Positions 1 to 8,988 of a stretch of 64,000 nt of DNA are shown piece by piece. The first letter of the stretch is position 1. Each line of letters opens with the position of its first letter. A program made the translations under genes and the position numbers. Origin of the DNA: CAYMSF01 sp964392985. Lineage in GTDB: Bacteria > Verrucomicrobiota > Lentisphaeria > Victivallales > Victivallaceae. The DNA lies in assembly GCA_964392985.1 (NCBI GenBank), contig CAYMSF010000014.1, positions 15,006-79,005 of the forward strand. The letters run 5' to 3'. The notes under the pieces were generated by a model. It was not told the DNA's origin, ran no database searches, and worked only from the letters and a program-made list of their open reading frames with translations.

Positions 1-234
1 AAACGCCATGTCGGTATATTGTGTCACGAGGCTCTGGCTAAAACCCGGCTGTTGGGGGAATTTGCTGCCGATGCCGGCGGCAATGATATTCAAGACCCGT
101 TCGGTGGCGATTTAGCGGTTTATCGCGAATGTTTTTGCGAGATGAAAGTTGCACTTGACAACCTGTTTCATGAGTTAAACAGGATGATAGCGGAAAAAAT
201 AGAAAAATCAACCTCTAAGGAAAAGATAAAATGA
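1..234 (+). CDS. Low-molecular-weight protein-tyrosine phosphatase, C-terminal part (5' end outside window)
   Basis: The frame is open from base 1, so the gene starts upstream of the window. The visible tail carries DPFGGDLAVY, which matches the Asp-Pro general-acid loop of low-molecular-weight protein tyrosine phosphatases (and ArsC-like relatives), followed by the family's closing helix. The catalytic P-loop is not in the window. The stop overlaps the next start as ATGA, so it is translationally coupled to rpiB-glyA. Bacillus has the same order (ywlE, ywlF/rpiB, glyA), which supports the call. Substrate unknown; protein arginine phosphatase activity, as in YwlE, is possible but cannot be judged from the tail. 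Confidence 0.7.
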   Translation, partial: KRHVGILCHEALAKTRLLGEFAADAGGNDIQDPFGGDLAVYRECFCEMKVALDNLFHELNRMIAEKIEKSTSKEKIK

Positions 235-1955
235 ACGAAATAAAAGACTGGTTCGGCAAAACACCGTTAAAGATTACCGTTGCCACTGACCACGGCGGTT
301 TTGAATTGAAGAAACAACTCCTGACTGCACTGAGCTCCGGAAACAATGTTACTGTGATTGATTGCGGTCCTTGTTGTTACGATGCTCAGGATGATTATTC
401 TGATTTTGCCGGATCTGCGGCGCGAGCGGTTGCGGTTGGCGATGCTGACTGTGCCTTGTTGATCTGTCGCAGCGGCGTCGGGATGGGCATCAATGCCAAC
501 CGTTTTCATAACGTCCGTGCCGTCGTTGCCGGCGATATCGCAACTGCCCAAAAGAGCCGGGAACACAATTGTACCAACGCACTCGTTCTTGCCGGTGACA
601 AGCTTGACTTTGACCAGTCTATGGCAATTGTTAAAGCATGGCTGGCAACGCCATTCAGCAATGAGGAACGCCATCTCCGCCGTTTACGCAAACTGGAAAT
701 AAATTCTTATGATGAAATTGCTGCCATCCGCAGTGTCGATTCTGAGATTGCACACATTATTGACCATGAAACCGGCAGGCAGGAGCAGGGTATAGAATTA
801 ATCGCGTCAGAGAACTTCACCAGCGCCGCCATACGTGCCGCTCAAGGTTCGATTCTGACTAATAAATATGCCGAAGGGTATTCCGGCAAACGTTACTACA
901 ATGGTTGTGAATTTATTGATGAAGTTGAATCGCTGGCAATAGAGCGCGCCTGCAAACTGTTCGGCGCGGAAGCCGCCAACGTTCAACCGCATTCCGGCAG
1001 TCAGGCGAATATGGCAGTTTACTTTGCGTTGGTCAATCCTGGCGATACGGTGCTGGCAATGAGTCTTGACCATGGCGGTCATCTGACGCATGGTCATCCG
1101 ATGAATTTCAGCGGTATGCTTTATAATATTATTCCTTATGGTGTCAGCAGAGAATCTGAAACCATTGATTATGACGAAGTGGCAAAGTTGGCGGAAACTC
1201 ACCGTCCGAAAATGCTTCTTGTCGGCGCCAGCGCTTATCCGCGAGCACTGGATTTTCCGCGTTTCCGTGAAATTGCCGATTCCGTCGGCGCTAAATTGTT
1301 CGTTGATATGGCGCATATCGCCGGACTGGTAGCTGCAGGTGAACATCTCAGCCCGATACCTTACTCTGATGTTGTTTCAAGCACCACGCATAAAACATTA
1401 CGCGGTCCGCGTTCGGGACTGATTCTCTGCAAGGAAGAATATATCAAGACCATCAATTCCAAAGTGTTCCCCGGATTACAGGGTGGACCGCTCGAACACG
1501 TTATTGCCGCCAAAGCCATCTGTTTCAAAGAGGCCATGAGCGAAGAGTTCAAAGCCTATCAACGTCAAGTGCGCAAAAATGCTTCATTACTGGCGGAAAA
1601 ACTGGCGGGACATGGATTCCGTATTGTTTCCGGCGGTACTGACAACCACCTGATGCTGGTTGACCTCCGCCCCAAACAGGCCACCGGCAAGGAAGTGGCG
1701 AATTCATTGGATAAAGCGCTTATTACGGTCAATAAGAATATGATTCCTTTCGACCCGGAAAAGCCATTCGTCACCAGTGGTATCCGTATCGGCACGCCGG
1801 CAGTAACGACGCGTGGCATGAAAGAGGCGGAAATGGTTAAAATCGCTGATTTCATTAATCGCGCAGTTGCCGTCAAAGATGACGAAGCAGCTCTCCGCGC
1901 CATTGGCGAAGAGGTCAAAGCGTTCACCGTCAATTTCCCGTTACCGCATTTTTAA
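231..1955 (+). CDS. Bifunctional ribose-5-phosphate isomerase B / serine hydroxymethyltransferase fusion
   Basis: A single 574-residue reading frame with two complete enzymes. Residues 1-150 are RpiB/LacAB-type isomerase: N-terminal VATDHGGFELK, the catalytic-loop Cys79 in ICRSGVGMG, and NANRFHNVRA. Residues 158-574 (417 residues, the normal GlyA length) are PLP-dependent serine hydroxymethyltransferase: ELIASENF, YAEGYSGKRYY, HSGSQANMAVY and the Schiff-base lysine K388 in STTHKTLRGPRSG. RpiB interconverts ribose-5-P and ribulose-5-P; GlyA interconverts serine and glycine and makes methylene-tetrahydrofolate. The two genes are neighbours in Bacillus, so the fusion likely arose by loss of the intervening stop. 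Both active sites look intact. RpiB has Arg where the usual motif is CGTG, a mild deviation. Confidence 0.93.
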   Translation: MNEIKDWFGKTPLKITVATDHGGFELKKQLLTALSSGNNVTVIDCGPCCYDAQDDYSDFAGSAARAVAVGDADCALLICRSGVGMGINANRFHNVRAVVAGDIATAQKSREHNCTNALVLAGDKLDFDQSMAIVKAWLATPFSNEERHLRRLRKLEINSYDEIAAIRSVDSEIAHIIDHETGRQEQGIELIASENFTSAAIRAAQGSILTNKYAEGYSGKRYYNGCEFIDEVESLAIERACKLFGAEAANVQPHSGSQANMAVYFALVNPGDTVLAMSLDHGGHLTHGHPMNFSGMLYNIIPYGVSRESETIDYDEVAKLAETHRPKMLLVGASAYPRALDFPRFREIADSVGAKLFVDMAHIAGLVAAGEHLSPIPYSDVVSSTTHKTLRGPRSGLILCKEEYIKTINSKVFPGLQGGPLEHVIAAKAICFKEAMSEEFKAYQRQVRKNASLLAEKLAGHGFRIVSGGTDNHLMLVDLRPKQATGKEVANSLDKALITVNKNMIPFDPEKPFVTSGIRIGTPAVTTRGMKEAEMVKIADFINRAVAVKDDEAALRAIGEEVKAFTVNFPLPHF

Positions 1956-1990
1956 TTTGTGTCTCGTTAATATAACAAAGGTTTATCATC

Positions 1991-3238
1991 ATGATTGATA
2001 TTAAACTTCTCCGGGAGAATCCCGAACTGGTCAAAAAAAACTGCTGCCGGCGCGGTTGTACCGCCGATATTGATGCCATCATCACAACCGACAGCCAGTA
2101 CCGTAACATCGTCCAAAAGGTTGAGTTTCTCCGTTCAGAACGCAATCGCCTGAGCAAAGAGTGCCGCGATAATCCTTCCGCCAGAGACCAGGTTAAAAAT
2201 ATCAAAGATGAACTTGGCGTTCTCGAGCCGGAACTGGAATGTCTGAATGCTTCCCTCTATGAACAACTGAGCTGGTTGCCGAACCTCCTCGATGCCTCCG
2301 TTCCGGACGGTAAAGATGATGCCGACAATCTGGAATTGCGCAAAGAGGGCATTGTTCCGCAATTCAGTTTTAAACCGAAAGACCATCAGGAACTCGGCGA
2401 ATCTCTCGATATTATTGACACCCAGCGCGGCGCTAAAGTCGCTCAAGCCGGTTTTTACTACTGGAAAGGCAAAGGGGCACAGCTCTGCAATGCCATGTTC
2501 TTTTGGGCTCAGCAACAGCTTAACGCTCAAGGATTTACCTCATTTTTCACTCCTTGTGTCGCGAAGGAAAAAACTTTATTCGGCACCGGTTATCTGCCGT
2601 TTTTCGCGGATCAAACTTTTGGTTTGAAAGATTTGGATATATCGCTGATCGGGACATCGGAACAGACTTTAATCGGCTATCATGGTGATGAAATTCTTGA
2701 TGGCGATAAACTGCCGTTGTTATATACCGCATATTCACCCTGTTTCCGTACCGAGGCAGGAAGTTACGGCAAAGCCAGCCGTGGCATTTTCCGCGTCCAT
2801 CAGTTCCATAAAGTAGAACAAATCGTCTTCTGCCGCCCGGAAGATTCTGTAAAATATCATGAATTCTGCCTGGCGAATGAAGAGATGTTACTGCGCAAAC
2901 TTGGAATTCCCTATCGCGTTGTCAATGTGTGTGTCGGCGATATGGGTGCTCCTGGATACAAGAAGTATGACATTGAAGCCTATTTCGCCGGTTTTGGCAC
3001 TTACAGAGAAGTAACATCCAATACCAATTTGACCGACTTTCAGGCTCGCCGGCTCAATATCCGGTTCAAAGACAAGGACGGCAACAAGGACTTTGTTCAT
3101 ACGATCAGCGCTACTGCCGTTACTGACCGCGTGGCAATTGCGATTATCGAGAACAATCAACAGGCTGACGGCTCTGTAATTATTCCTGAAGTTTTGCGTC
3201 CATTCACTGGATTCGACAAGATTGAACCGGTTAAATAG
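1991..3238 (+). CDS. serS: Seryl-tRNA synthetase
   Basis: 415 residues. The N-terminal third (about 1-105) is the long helical arm that contacts tRNA-Ser; the rest is a class II synthetase core. Visible signatures are TSEQ at 222-225 (serine pocket), motif 2 FRTEAGSYGKASRG from 252, and a motif 3 region around R380. It charges tRNA-Ser with serine in the cytoplasm. The motif 3 segment reads TISATAVTDR instead of the common LNGSGLAVGR, keeping the Arg but losing the glycines. It lies 35 bases after rpiB-glyA and may share its transcript, which would group serine supply and serine use. Confidence 0.95.
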   Translation: MIDIKLLRENPELVKKNCCRRGCTADIDAIITTDSQYRNIVQKVEFLRSERNRLSKECRDNPSARDQVKNIKDELGVLEPELECLNASLYEQLSWLPNLLDASVPDGKDDADNLELRKEGIVPQFSFKPKDHQELGESLDIIDTQRGAKVAQAGFYYWKGKGAQLCNAMFFWAQQQLNAQGFTSFFTPCVAKEKTLFGTGYLPFFADQTFGLKDLDISLIGTSEQTLIGYHGDEILDGDKLPLLYTAYSPCFRTEAGSYGKASRGIFRVHQFHKVEQIVFCRPEDSVKYHEFCLANEEMLLRKLGIPYRVVNVCVGDMGAPGYKKYDIEAYFAGFGTYREVTSNTNLTDFQARRLNIRFKDKDGNKDFVHTISATAVTDRVAIAIIENNQQADGSVIIPEVLRPFTGFDKIEPVK

Positions 3239-3549
3239 CCCTGGTCAAATTGTCAGACGGGAATATACTCTGCGCGGCTGAAAATTTAATAATAGACGAG
3301 TAGAATCGTGGATTGAATTTTTTCGACCCGACTGATTGGCAATACCCATATTGCCTGAAGAAGGAACAGAAAAATACGGACGCAAGTCACTCGTCCCGCG
3401 TCTACGGGATTGCGATTTTTTGACGTTTCCCTGACGTTATTAAACTTTTTAAAATATTTTTTCGTTTAAATACAATAAAATATATCAATTCACCGTTTTA
3501 CAGTTCGTGTTTATATATTGTTTTTAATCTTAAACAGGAGGGTGTCAGA
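3239..3549. other. Intergenic region between serS and the secreted coiled-coil gene
   Basis: About 310 bases with no convincing reading frame. The second half (about 3430-3530) is very AT-rich and probably holds the promoter of the downstream gene, but no clear -35/-10 pair stands out. No terminator hairpin with a T-run is visible after serS. Confidence 0.5.
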
Positions 3550-4185
3550 ATGAGTCCTAAATTCTTAACCGTTTTAACCGTTGCCGGAATTCTCGCCGCA
3601 GGTTTGTCAATTTATGCGGAGCCGCCAACTCCGCCGGCACCAAATGACCAACCACCGCCCCCAATAAAGGAAAAAGACGGCAAGGATATCGCTAAAAATG
3701 ATCAGGAAGGTGCAAGACCCCGCGAAGGCCGTGAAGGTCGCAGAGGCATGGAAATGGGCCCGGGCATCAGTCCACAGACCGGCGAATACATCATGAAGGA
3801 AAAGTATCCTAATGAAGTAAAAGAAATTGAAGCCATGAGAAAAAATGACCCCGCCAAAGCGCGCGAAGCCATGGATAATCTAAGAAAAAAGGCTGGCGAA
3901 GCTTTCCGCGCAGAACAGGAAGAGATTAAAACTCTTGCCGAAAATTATCGAAACTCCAAGTCTCCCCAGGATTTGGATAAACTGAAAGAGAAAATTCAGA
4001 AGCGCCTTAACGAAAAACTCGAAATGGAACAAAAGATTATCGAAAAAGGCGATGAACAAATCAAATTGCAGCAGGAAAAATTGGCAAAGTTTAAAGCAGA
4101 ACATGAAAAACGCGTGAATAACAAAGATAAGATGATTGAACAAAAAATTAAAGAGCTCTCTGAGCCCCCTGAACTGAAGTTCTAA
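3550..4185 (+). CDS. Secreted proline-rich / coiled-coil protein of unknown function
   Basis: 211 residues. The first about 23 residues are a signal peptide (MSPKF then a hydrophobic core, cleavage likely after SIYA). A Pro-rich linker (about residues 25-45) follows, then a strongly charged Lys/Glu-rich helical region from about 85 to the end that should form a coiled coil. No enzyme motif is seen. The start is set by the strong Shine-Dalgarno AGGAGG seven bases upstream of ATG. It is a stand-alone unit: AT-rich promoter region before it and a terminator after it. A periplasmic spacer or chaperone-like role is conceivable, but the sequence gives no function. Confidence 0.8.
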   Translation: MSPKFLTVLTVAGILAAGLSIYAEPPTPPAPNDQPPPPIKEKDGKDIAKNDQEGARPREGREGRRGMEMGPGISPQTGEYIMKEKYPNEVKEIEAMRKNDPAKAREAMDNLRKKAGEAFRAEQEEIKTLAENYRNSKSPQDLDKLKEKIQKRLNEKLEMEQKIIEKGDEQIKLQQEKLAKFKAEHEKRVNNKDKMIEQKIKELSEPPELKF

Positions 4186-4209
4186 AAAAAACGGTTACCT
4201 CCTTTTTTC

Positions 4210-4248
4210 CGCCGGAGATGTTATCCCCCTGACAACTCCGGCGTTTTT
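4210..4248 (+). terminator. Rho-independent terminator after the coiled-coil gene
   Basis: Perfect 8-bp stem CGCCGGAG / CTCCGGCG (4210-4217 with 4236-4243), an 18-base loop and a run of five T. Confidence 0.85.
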
Positions 4249-4386
4249 ATTTGTAAAAAACATTGCCGATTTCCAGCAATAATTGCAATGACTTGTGATT
4301 GTTACAGATTCAGTACTGTGATAATATTGAAATGTACTGTAAGATTTCCCTGTTGACTTGCTGGAGCAAAATGCACTATATTATCG

Positions 4387-5934
4387 TCAATCCGTTACAG
4401 TAGAATCTTTGATAAAGAAAGAAAAGTCTCTCTGGATAATTGCTTCAATCTGATGAACTTCAAGCTCGGTCAATTCAGCAAATTCTTTTTGACGGCGCTT
4501 TTTTGGCAGAGTACCATTATTCTGCAGGACAAATATGATAAGGCTTTTGATCATATTGTCTGGTAGATTGACCAGTTTATATATTTCTGCGGAAGCTTTG
4601 TCGTTAGATTTTAAATAAAGAAGTTCTTCAGGGAGGTCTTTTTCTATTGTTTCCATGATACATGAATAAAGGAATTCGCACGCCTTGGTACAGTCAAAAC
4701 TGGTGTAAAGATCCAGTGTATTGTTCAGCACGTTGACATTCAATTTTTTTGTTGTTTCCCAACGGATAAGGTTCATTAGCGGTCGCGAGTGGTTGCGCAG
4801 AACCTCGCGATATTCGGCTATCGATTTCAGTATTACGGCGGAAATCGGGAAAACCAATCCGGGAGGAGAAAATTTTCTTTCGGCAAGAACATGATGAATC
4901 AGATACCGGTGCAGTCTGCCATTTCCGTCTTCCAATGGATGAATATAGACGAAACCGAAAGCTAATGCAGCGGCATGCAGCACCGGGTCAATTCCATCTG
5001 CCGTCATGTTACGGTCAGCAACAGCAAGCGCCTCCAGCAGAATATTCAGATCTTCCGGCTTGGCTCCGATAAATTCAGGGATGGGATTATTTTCAGCATC
5101 CCGTTCTCCCAGAAAAACACCTTCTTTTCTAATCCCGATATGGGTAAACCTGGTATCCTCAATGATAATGTTCTGTAATCGGACAATTTCATCTGTTGAA
5201 ATTGCGAACTTTCCCGCCTGTAAAACTGCTTTCCCCCAGCGTTCAATCCTGTTAACCGATGCCCGTTCGCCTTCTATTTCAAAGCTTGCTTTGCTGTCAG
5301 CCAACAGCATAAAACTCGCGGCTCTGTCGATCAGGCTCTTGCTGGCTTTTTCAATTACGGCGTCAATCTTGCAGCTAATACCGGAATGCACCATTTTTTC
5401 CAGAAGTTGCGTCTTTCTGATAGTCGGAGAAAACATTCTTGTGCCCAGTAAATTGTTAGTAATCCGGTGACGTTTCGAGTAAACACCATGACTCGTATAA
5501 TAATTTTTTGTATCCAGGATTGGGACAGTCCGGCATTGGCGACAGTCTGCTATATTCAATACCGTTTCTTTCAGCCATTCGTATAAAAACCAGATTTTTC
5601 TTGCATGGATTCCAGTTGGGGTGGACTGGATGTAACTTGTCAAGGCCGTTTGTGGCAAAACATCGAATATCCTTTTTAGACTTAGCGGGTCAAAGATTTC
5701 ATGTTTTAAGGCGAAAACTAAATGTTCCACATCATTGTCAGCTGGTTGGAAGCGTTTATCATATAGTTGCCAGATTCCATTGCGGATGACAGTCCCTCTG
5801 ACATGACTTCGTGATACACATGACGGAAACCGTATATAAGTTTGTATCCCATATTTCTTAACCAGATGGGAATATCCGACAAGAACTGCCCCTCCCGGGA
5901 GTGTTGCATCCTGAAATATGTTATCTGATTTCAT
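4387..5934 (-). CDS. Fic-domain protein (AMPylase-like), self-inhibited class II
   Basis: 515 residues. The Fic core motif is HPLEDGNGRLHR at 332-343 (consensus HPFxDGNGR, catalytic His332), so AMP or another nucleotide moiety is probably transferred to a target hydroxyl. An inhibitory helix motif (S/T)xxxEG is present N-terminal to the core as SFEIEG at 217-222, with Glu221 expected to block ATP gamma-phosphate binding; this is the class II arrangement. Residues 1-190 form an extra N-terminal domain containing TPTGIHARKIWFLYEWL. The C-terminal about 120 residues look like a helical or winged-helix module. AAAGG precedes the ATG. Four phased repeats lie just upstream, suggesting autoregulation. 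No antitoxin gene is adjacent, consistent with built-in inhibition. Confidence 0.9.
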   Translation of the reverse strand: MKSDNIFQDATLPGGAVLVGYSHLVKKYGIQTYIRFPSCVSRSHVRGTVIRNGIWQLYDKRFQPADNDVEHLVFALKHEIFDPLSLKRIFDVLPQTALTSYIQSTPTGIHARKIWFLYEWLKETVLNIADCRQCRTVPILDTKNYYTSHGVYSKRHRITNNLLGTRMFSPTIRKTQLLEKMVHSGISCKIDAVIEKASKSLIDRAASFMLLADSKASFEIEGERASVNRIERWGKAVLQAGKFAISTDEIVRLQNIIIEDTRFTHIGIRKEGVFLGERDAENNPIPEFIGAKPEDLNILLEALAVADRNMTADGIDPVLHAAALAFGFVYIHPLEDGNGRLHRYLIHHVLAERKFSPPGLVFPISAVILKSIAEYREVLRNHSRPLMNLIRWETTKKLNVNVLNNTLDLYTSFDCTKACEFLYSCIMETIEKDLPEELLYLKSNDKASAEIYKLVNLPDNMIKSLIIFVLQNNGTLPKKRRQKEFAELTELEVHQIEAIIQRDFSFFIKDSTVTD

Positions 5935-5958
5935 CGGTTGCCTTTCTCTGATCCATTA

Positions 5959-6047
5959 ATGTCGAAAAACATTCACGTATGTCGAAAAACACACTTTATT
6001 TTAATATTATGTCGAAATATATACTACAATACATCATTATGTCGAAA
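5959..6047 (-). promoter_or_regulatory. Four direct repeats ATGTCGAAA, helically phased, upstream of fic
   Basis: Copies of ATGTCGAAA begin at 5959, 5979, 6009 and 6039 on the plus strand. Three extend to ATGTCGAAAAA; the one at 6009 reads ATGTCGAAAT. Spacings are 20, 30 and 30 bases, all multiples of 10, so all sites face the same side of the helix. They lie 25 to 115 bases upstream of the fic start codon. This is what a cooperative operator array looks like. The binder is unknown; the Fic protein itself is one candidate. Confidence 0.75.
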
Positions 6048-6211
6048 AATGCAAACGGTGAATAAATTTGACAACTCTGGAAGAAATAACTGACAAAAAG
6101 GCTTCCATTCTTTCACATCAATGGAACGTCAATGGATATCATGGTAGATTTTGGCATAAGCCAGCATTGAAAGCAAAACCGTTGTTGTCTTTGCCAGTAT
6201 TGGTGCAGATA

Positions 6212-7012
6212 TTACTTTAAAACTGGCGCAAGTACAACGCGGAATCCGATACGGTAGTATCTGTGTCCGGGTGAATAGTAAGCGCGAGTTGCCGATCGGG
6301 CCATTTTGGCGTATGAGTTCCAACTACCACCGCGAAAAACGCGATAAACGCCAGTGCCATCGCCCCATCTGCTACCGTCAACCGGGGCATCATTATAGTT
6401 ATCGTGCCAGTCATCAAGACAGCATTCCCAGACATTACCGTTCATGTCATGAATGCCAAGTTCATTCGGTGCCTTCAAGCCAACGTCATGGGTAACACTG
6501 TTGGCATTATCATAATACCACGCCACGTCGTTAATATTATTACTGCCGCTACGGTTATAGCCTTTACTTGCAGTACCGCCACGGGCGGCAAACTCCCATT
6601 CTGTTTCTGTCGGCAGACGGTATTCATAGCCATCCGGCAGGCGTTTGGCGGCAAGTTCACGTTCGGTTAACTCCACGCAGAATTTCATTGCATCATTCCA
6701 GCTAATCATTTCCTCAGGTTTGTCGCCACGCTTAAGATTGCTTTGAATATTGCGCATGATGTCATAGTATTCGCTTTGTGTTACCTCGTATTTGCCGATC
6801 CAATAACCGTTTTTGATGGTTACAGGGTGAACCGGTTTTTCGGTTATCTCGCCGTCATTAGAGCCCATTTGGAAACTGCCGGGTGAAACATAAACAAGCT
6901 TCATCTCCAATTCGGGGATTTGCCACAGTTGTCCATGAACAGGTGTTGAGTCAGCGGCAAAAGTGTAACATGAACAGAAACAAACCAAAAAAAACAGCAG
7001 AATAATTCTCAT
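6212..7012 (-). CDS. Secreted SUMF1/FGE-fold protein (formylglycine-generating-enzyme-like, no catalytic Cys)
   Basis: About 266 residues from the ATG that begins MRIILLFFLVCFCSC, a signal peptide with a cysteine-rich end that may be a lipobox. This ATG has AAAGGA about 10 bases upstream; the frame is open further upstream but that part has no good start. The body has the FGE-sulfatase fold: PGSFQMGS, KYEVTQSEYY, RLPTETEWEFAARGG, GIHDMNGNVWEC and RVFRGGSWNSYAKMARSATR. True formylglycine-generating enzymes carry two Cys near the last motif; here those positions have none. It is therefore probably a ligand-binding or structural relative, not a sulfatase activator. No sulfatase is nearby. Confidence 0.8.
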   Translation of the reverse strand: MRIILLFFLVCFCSCYTFAADSTPVHGQLWQIPELEMKLVYVSPGSFQMGSNDGEITEKPVHPVTIKNGYWIGKYEVTQSEYYDIMRNIQSNLKRGDKPEEMISWNDAMKFCVELTERELAAKRLPDGYEYRLPTETEWEFAARGGTASKGYNRSGSNNINDVAWYYDNANSVTHDVGLKAPNELGIHDMNGNVWECCLDDWHDNYNDAPVDGSRWGDGTGVYRVFRGGSWNSYAKMARSATRAYYSPGHRYYRIGFRVVLAPVLK

Positions 7013-7280
7013 TTTAACGTGTCCTTTCAACGTTGATTTGTTCATTAACGAGCATCTTGTAAAATCGCCGAAAATACAATAACGCAATAATAAATAAGTA
7101 ACAAAAGTTCTAATAGCTAAAAAGATACAGCAAGGTAGCCAAGAAATCAATTATTATGCTGTTTTTTACTGCCGAAATTATCCGACAATATTTTTTTATA
7201 AAAGAGCCGAACACATAGGAGTGAATAAAAACCAGTACCTGTATTTCTGCGTTTTGAAGCTTTTATGACATCACAAATCA

Positions 7281-8234
7281 TCAGGAGGGGAATTCGCCAG
7301 TTCTGCGACACTCCTGCGGTGATGGGATACCACACATTGTCATGCTGATAATTTTGCCTGCAACCATTTTTACCAGCAGCGTCGCCTCTGTTGAGACACT
7401 GCCCTGATTGACAATAACACAATGACCGGCGCCGAAAACGTCGGTATAGGCGATTTCAGCCTTAAGTTTTTTGCCCGAACGTTTACATGTGTCCATTTTT
7501 CCTCTGACGTATTCCATATATGCATCTTTCCCGCTAATATCCGTAAATACCCATTGGGAAGAGTAGGTAAGATTTTCCGCCAGCCATGGTTCGATATGAC
7601 TTGGATCAAGATTGTTAATCATGCGGGCATATGCCCGGCACGCTTCCAGTTGTACCGGATCATTATCTGCTTTGTGCTTGAATGTGACGAGGCAATTCTT
7701 TTTTTCGGCGGTACGACCAACATAAATTTCCTTCCCGGTGTTGACATCTTGATACACCTCCACGTTACCATCCTGCCTGATGAACTTTAAGTGTTTGGGC
7801 TCCGCGTCACCGTCGGCAGGAGCAGGTTGGTAACGGATGGAATTATCAAATTCCCATCCATCCGGGAAAGCAACATATCTATTAGTGCTGCCGGTTAGAC
7901 GACAGGCGCAGACCATTTTCGTCCGCTCCGGATCAAGAGCTACCGTGGAGAACTCCGCCCATTCACACGGAACTGCAAGGCCGTTGATCTGGTCAGCCAC
8001 GACTAAATCGACCGGATGTCCGTTCTGCATATAAGTGATGTCATGCCGTTCAAGTGTACCGATGAATTTTTGTAAATCAACCGGCATCATAAACCCCACC
8101 CTGACGAGTTCATCGTCAGTACATACCGTTTTATTCGGCGCACTTGATAAAAATCCGGGCAAACCGCCGGGATATTTTTTCTTAATAATATCAGCCTTAA
8201 TTATTACCGAAAAGCATTCAACTAATACTGCCAT
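7281..8234 (-). CDS. Unknown protein with C-terminal NTF2/SnoaL-like domain
   Basis: 317 residues, no signal peptide. The last about 130 residues (from about 190: ACRAYARMINNLDPSHIEPWL to EATLLVKMVAGKII) look like an NTF2-like/SnoaL cone fold, a module used for small-ligand binding or immunity functions. The N-terminal 60 residues (MAVLVECFSVIIKADIIKKKYPG) and the middle are not recognised. AGAGGA lies before the ATG. It is followed, on the same strand, by the secreted SUMF1-like gene and preceded by a methyltransferase 28 bases away. Function unknown. Confidence 0.6.
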   Translation of the reverse strand: MAVLVECFSVIIKADIIKKKYPGGLPGFLSSAPNKTVCTDDELVRVGFMMPVDLQKFIGTLERHDITYMQNGHPVDLVVADQINGLAVPCEWAEFSTVALDPERTKMVCACRLTGSTNRYVAFPDGWEFDNSIRYQPAPADGDAEPKHLKFIRQDGNVEVYQDVNTGKEIYVGRTAEKKNCLVTFKHKADNDPVQLEACRAYARMINNLDPSHIEPWLAENLTYSSQWVFTDISGKDAYMEYVRGKMDTCKRSGKKLKAEIAYTDVFGAGHCVIVNQGSVSTEATLLVKMVAGKIISMTMCGIPSPQECRRTGEFPS

Positions 8235-8262
8235 GATTGTCCTCTTGCGTTAAGTTATTGTC

Positions 8263-8988
8263 CTATTCCGGTTTTCCTCTTTTGCACATTAGAAAATATG
8301 GAGATCCTGTTTCGTAGAAATGTTCTGTCAAATCCTCTTTTATGACCAACCCGTGACTTTGCATAAGCTTAATAACATATTCTTTTTCCCAATATCTGAT
8401 CATGAATTTGTCTGAATATGACGATGACTTTCCGCCAGAAGTGACTGTTGTAGACTCTTCATAGCAATATAAATCGTCTCCTTGTGCGGTTACAGTGACA
8501 TAACGTTCAATTTCGGCATTACGTTTCCGATAGCTGTGAAAAACTGCTTTGTCCGGAATATCAATCAACAGCAACCCTCCGGTTTTCAAGGCATCTGCGG
8601 CAGCCGCTATTGATTTCTGCAAAGCGTCCTCGTCCAGCAGGTAAAGGAGGACGGTAAATACACAAATCGCCATATCAAATTTGTCTATGGTTTGGAAATC
8701 CTGCATTTTTGATTCTACCGTGGTAACAAGTTTACCGCCGGTTTTTCCCGAGAGTTGCTCCAGCATCTGCCGGCAGGGTTCAACCGCGACAACATCGTAT
8801 CCCATTGATGCAAGCGGAATAGACAAGCGTCCGGTACCGGCACCGAAATCAACTATTCGCGCCGGAGGTTGAACATAATCTGCTATTTTTTCAACAATTC
8901 TACGTGTGAAGATTTGATATGATTCGCCGAAACACTGTTCATAGGCGGTATCATAAAATTCAGCCCAGGAAGTGTGTGGAGTTGTCAT
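8263..8988 (-). CDS. Class I SAM-dependent methyltransferase
   Basis: 241 residues. Motif I VDFGAGTGRLSIPLA lies near residues 46-60, followed by the acidic motif VVAVEP and the post-I strand FDMAICVFTVLLYLLDE, the standard order of a Rossmann-fold methyltransferase. The substrate cannot be told from the sequence; there is no lipid, tRNA or quinone signature. Its ATG overlaps the stop of the upstream aspartic-protease-like gene (ATGA), so the two are translationally coupled. Confidence 0.8.
   Translation of the reverse strand: MTTPHTSWAEFYDTAYEQCFGESYQIFTRRIVEKIADYVQPPARIVDFGAGTGRLSIPLASMGYDVVAVEPCRQMLEQLSGKTGGKLVTTVESKMQDFQTIDKFDMAICVFTVLLYLLDEDALQKSIAAAADALKTGGLLLIDIPDKAVFHSYRKRNAEIERYVTVTAQGDDLYCYEESTTVTSGGKSSSYSDKFMIRYWEKEYVIKLMQSHGLVIKEDLTEHFYETGSPYFLMCKRGKPE

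Noticed and set aside
6068..6220. 51-codon plus-strand frame from TTG between the fic upstream repeats and the SUMF1-like gene
   Set aside because: No ribosome site, unusual start, overlaps the end of the opposite gene, no recognisable family.
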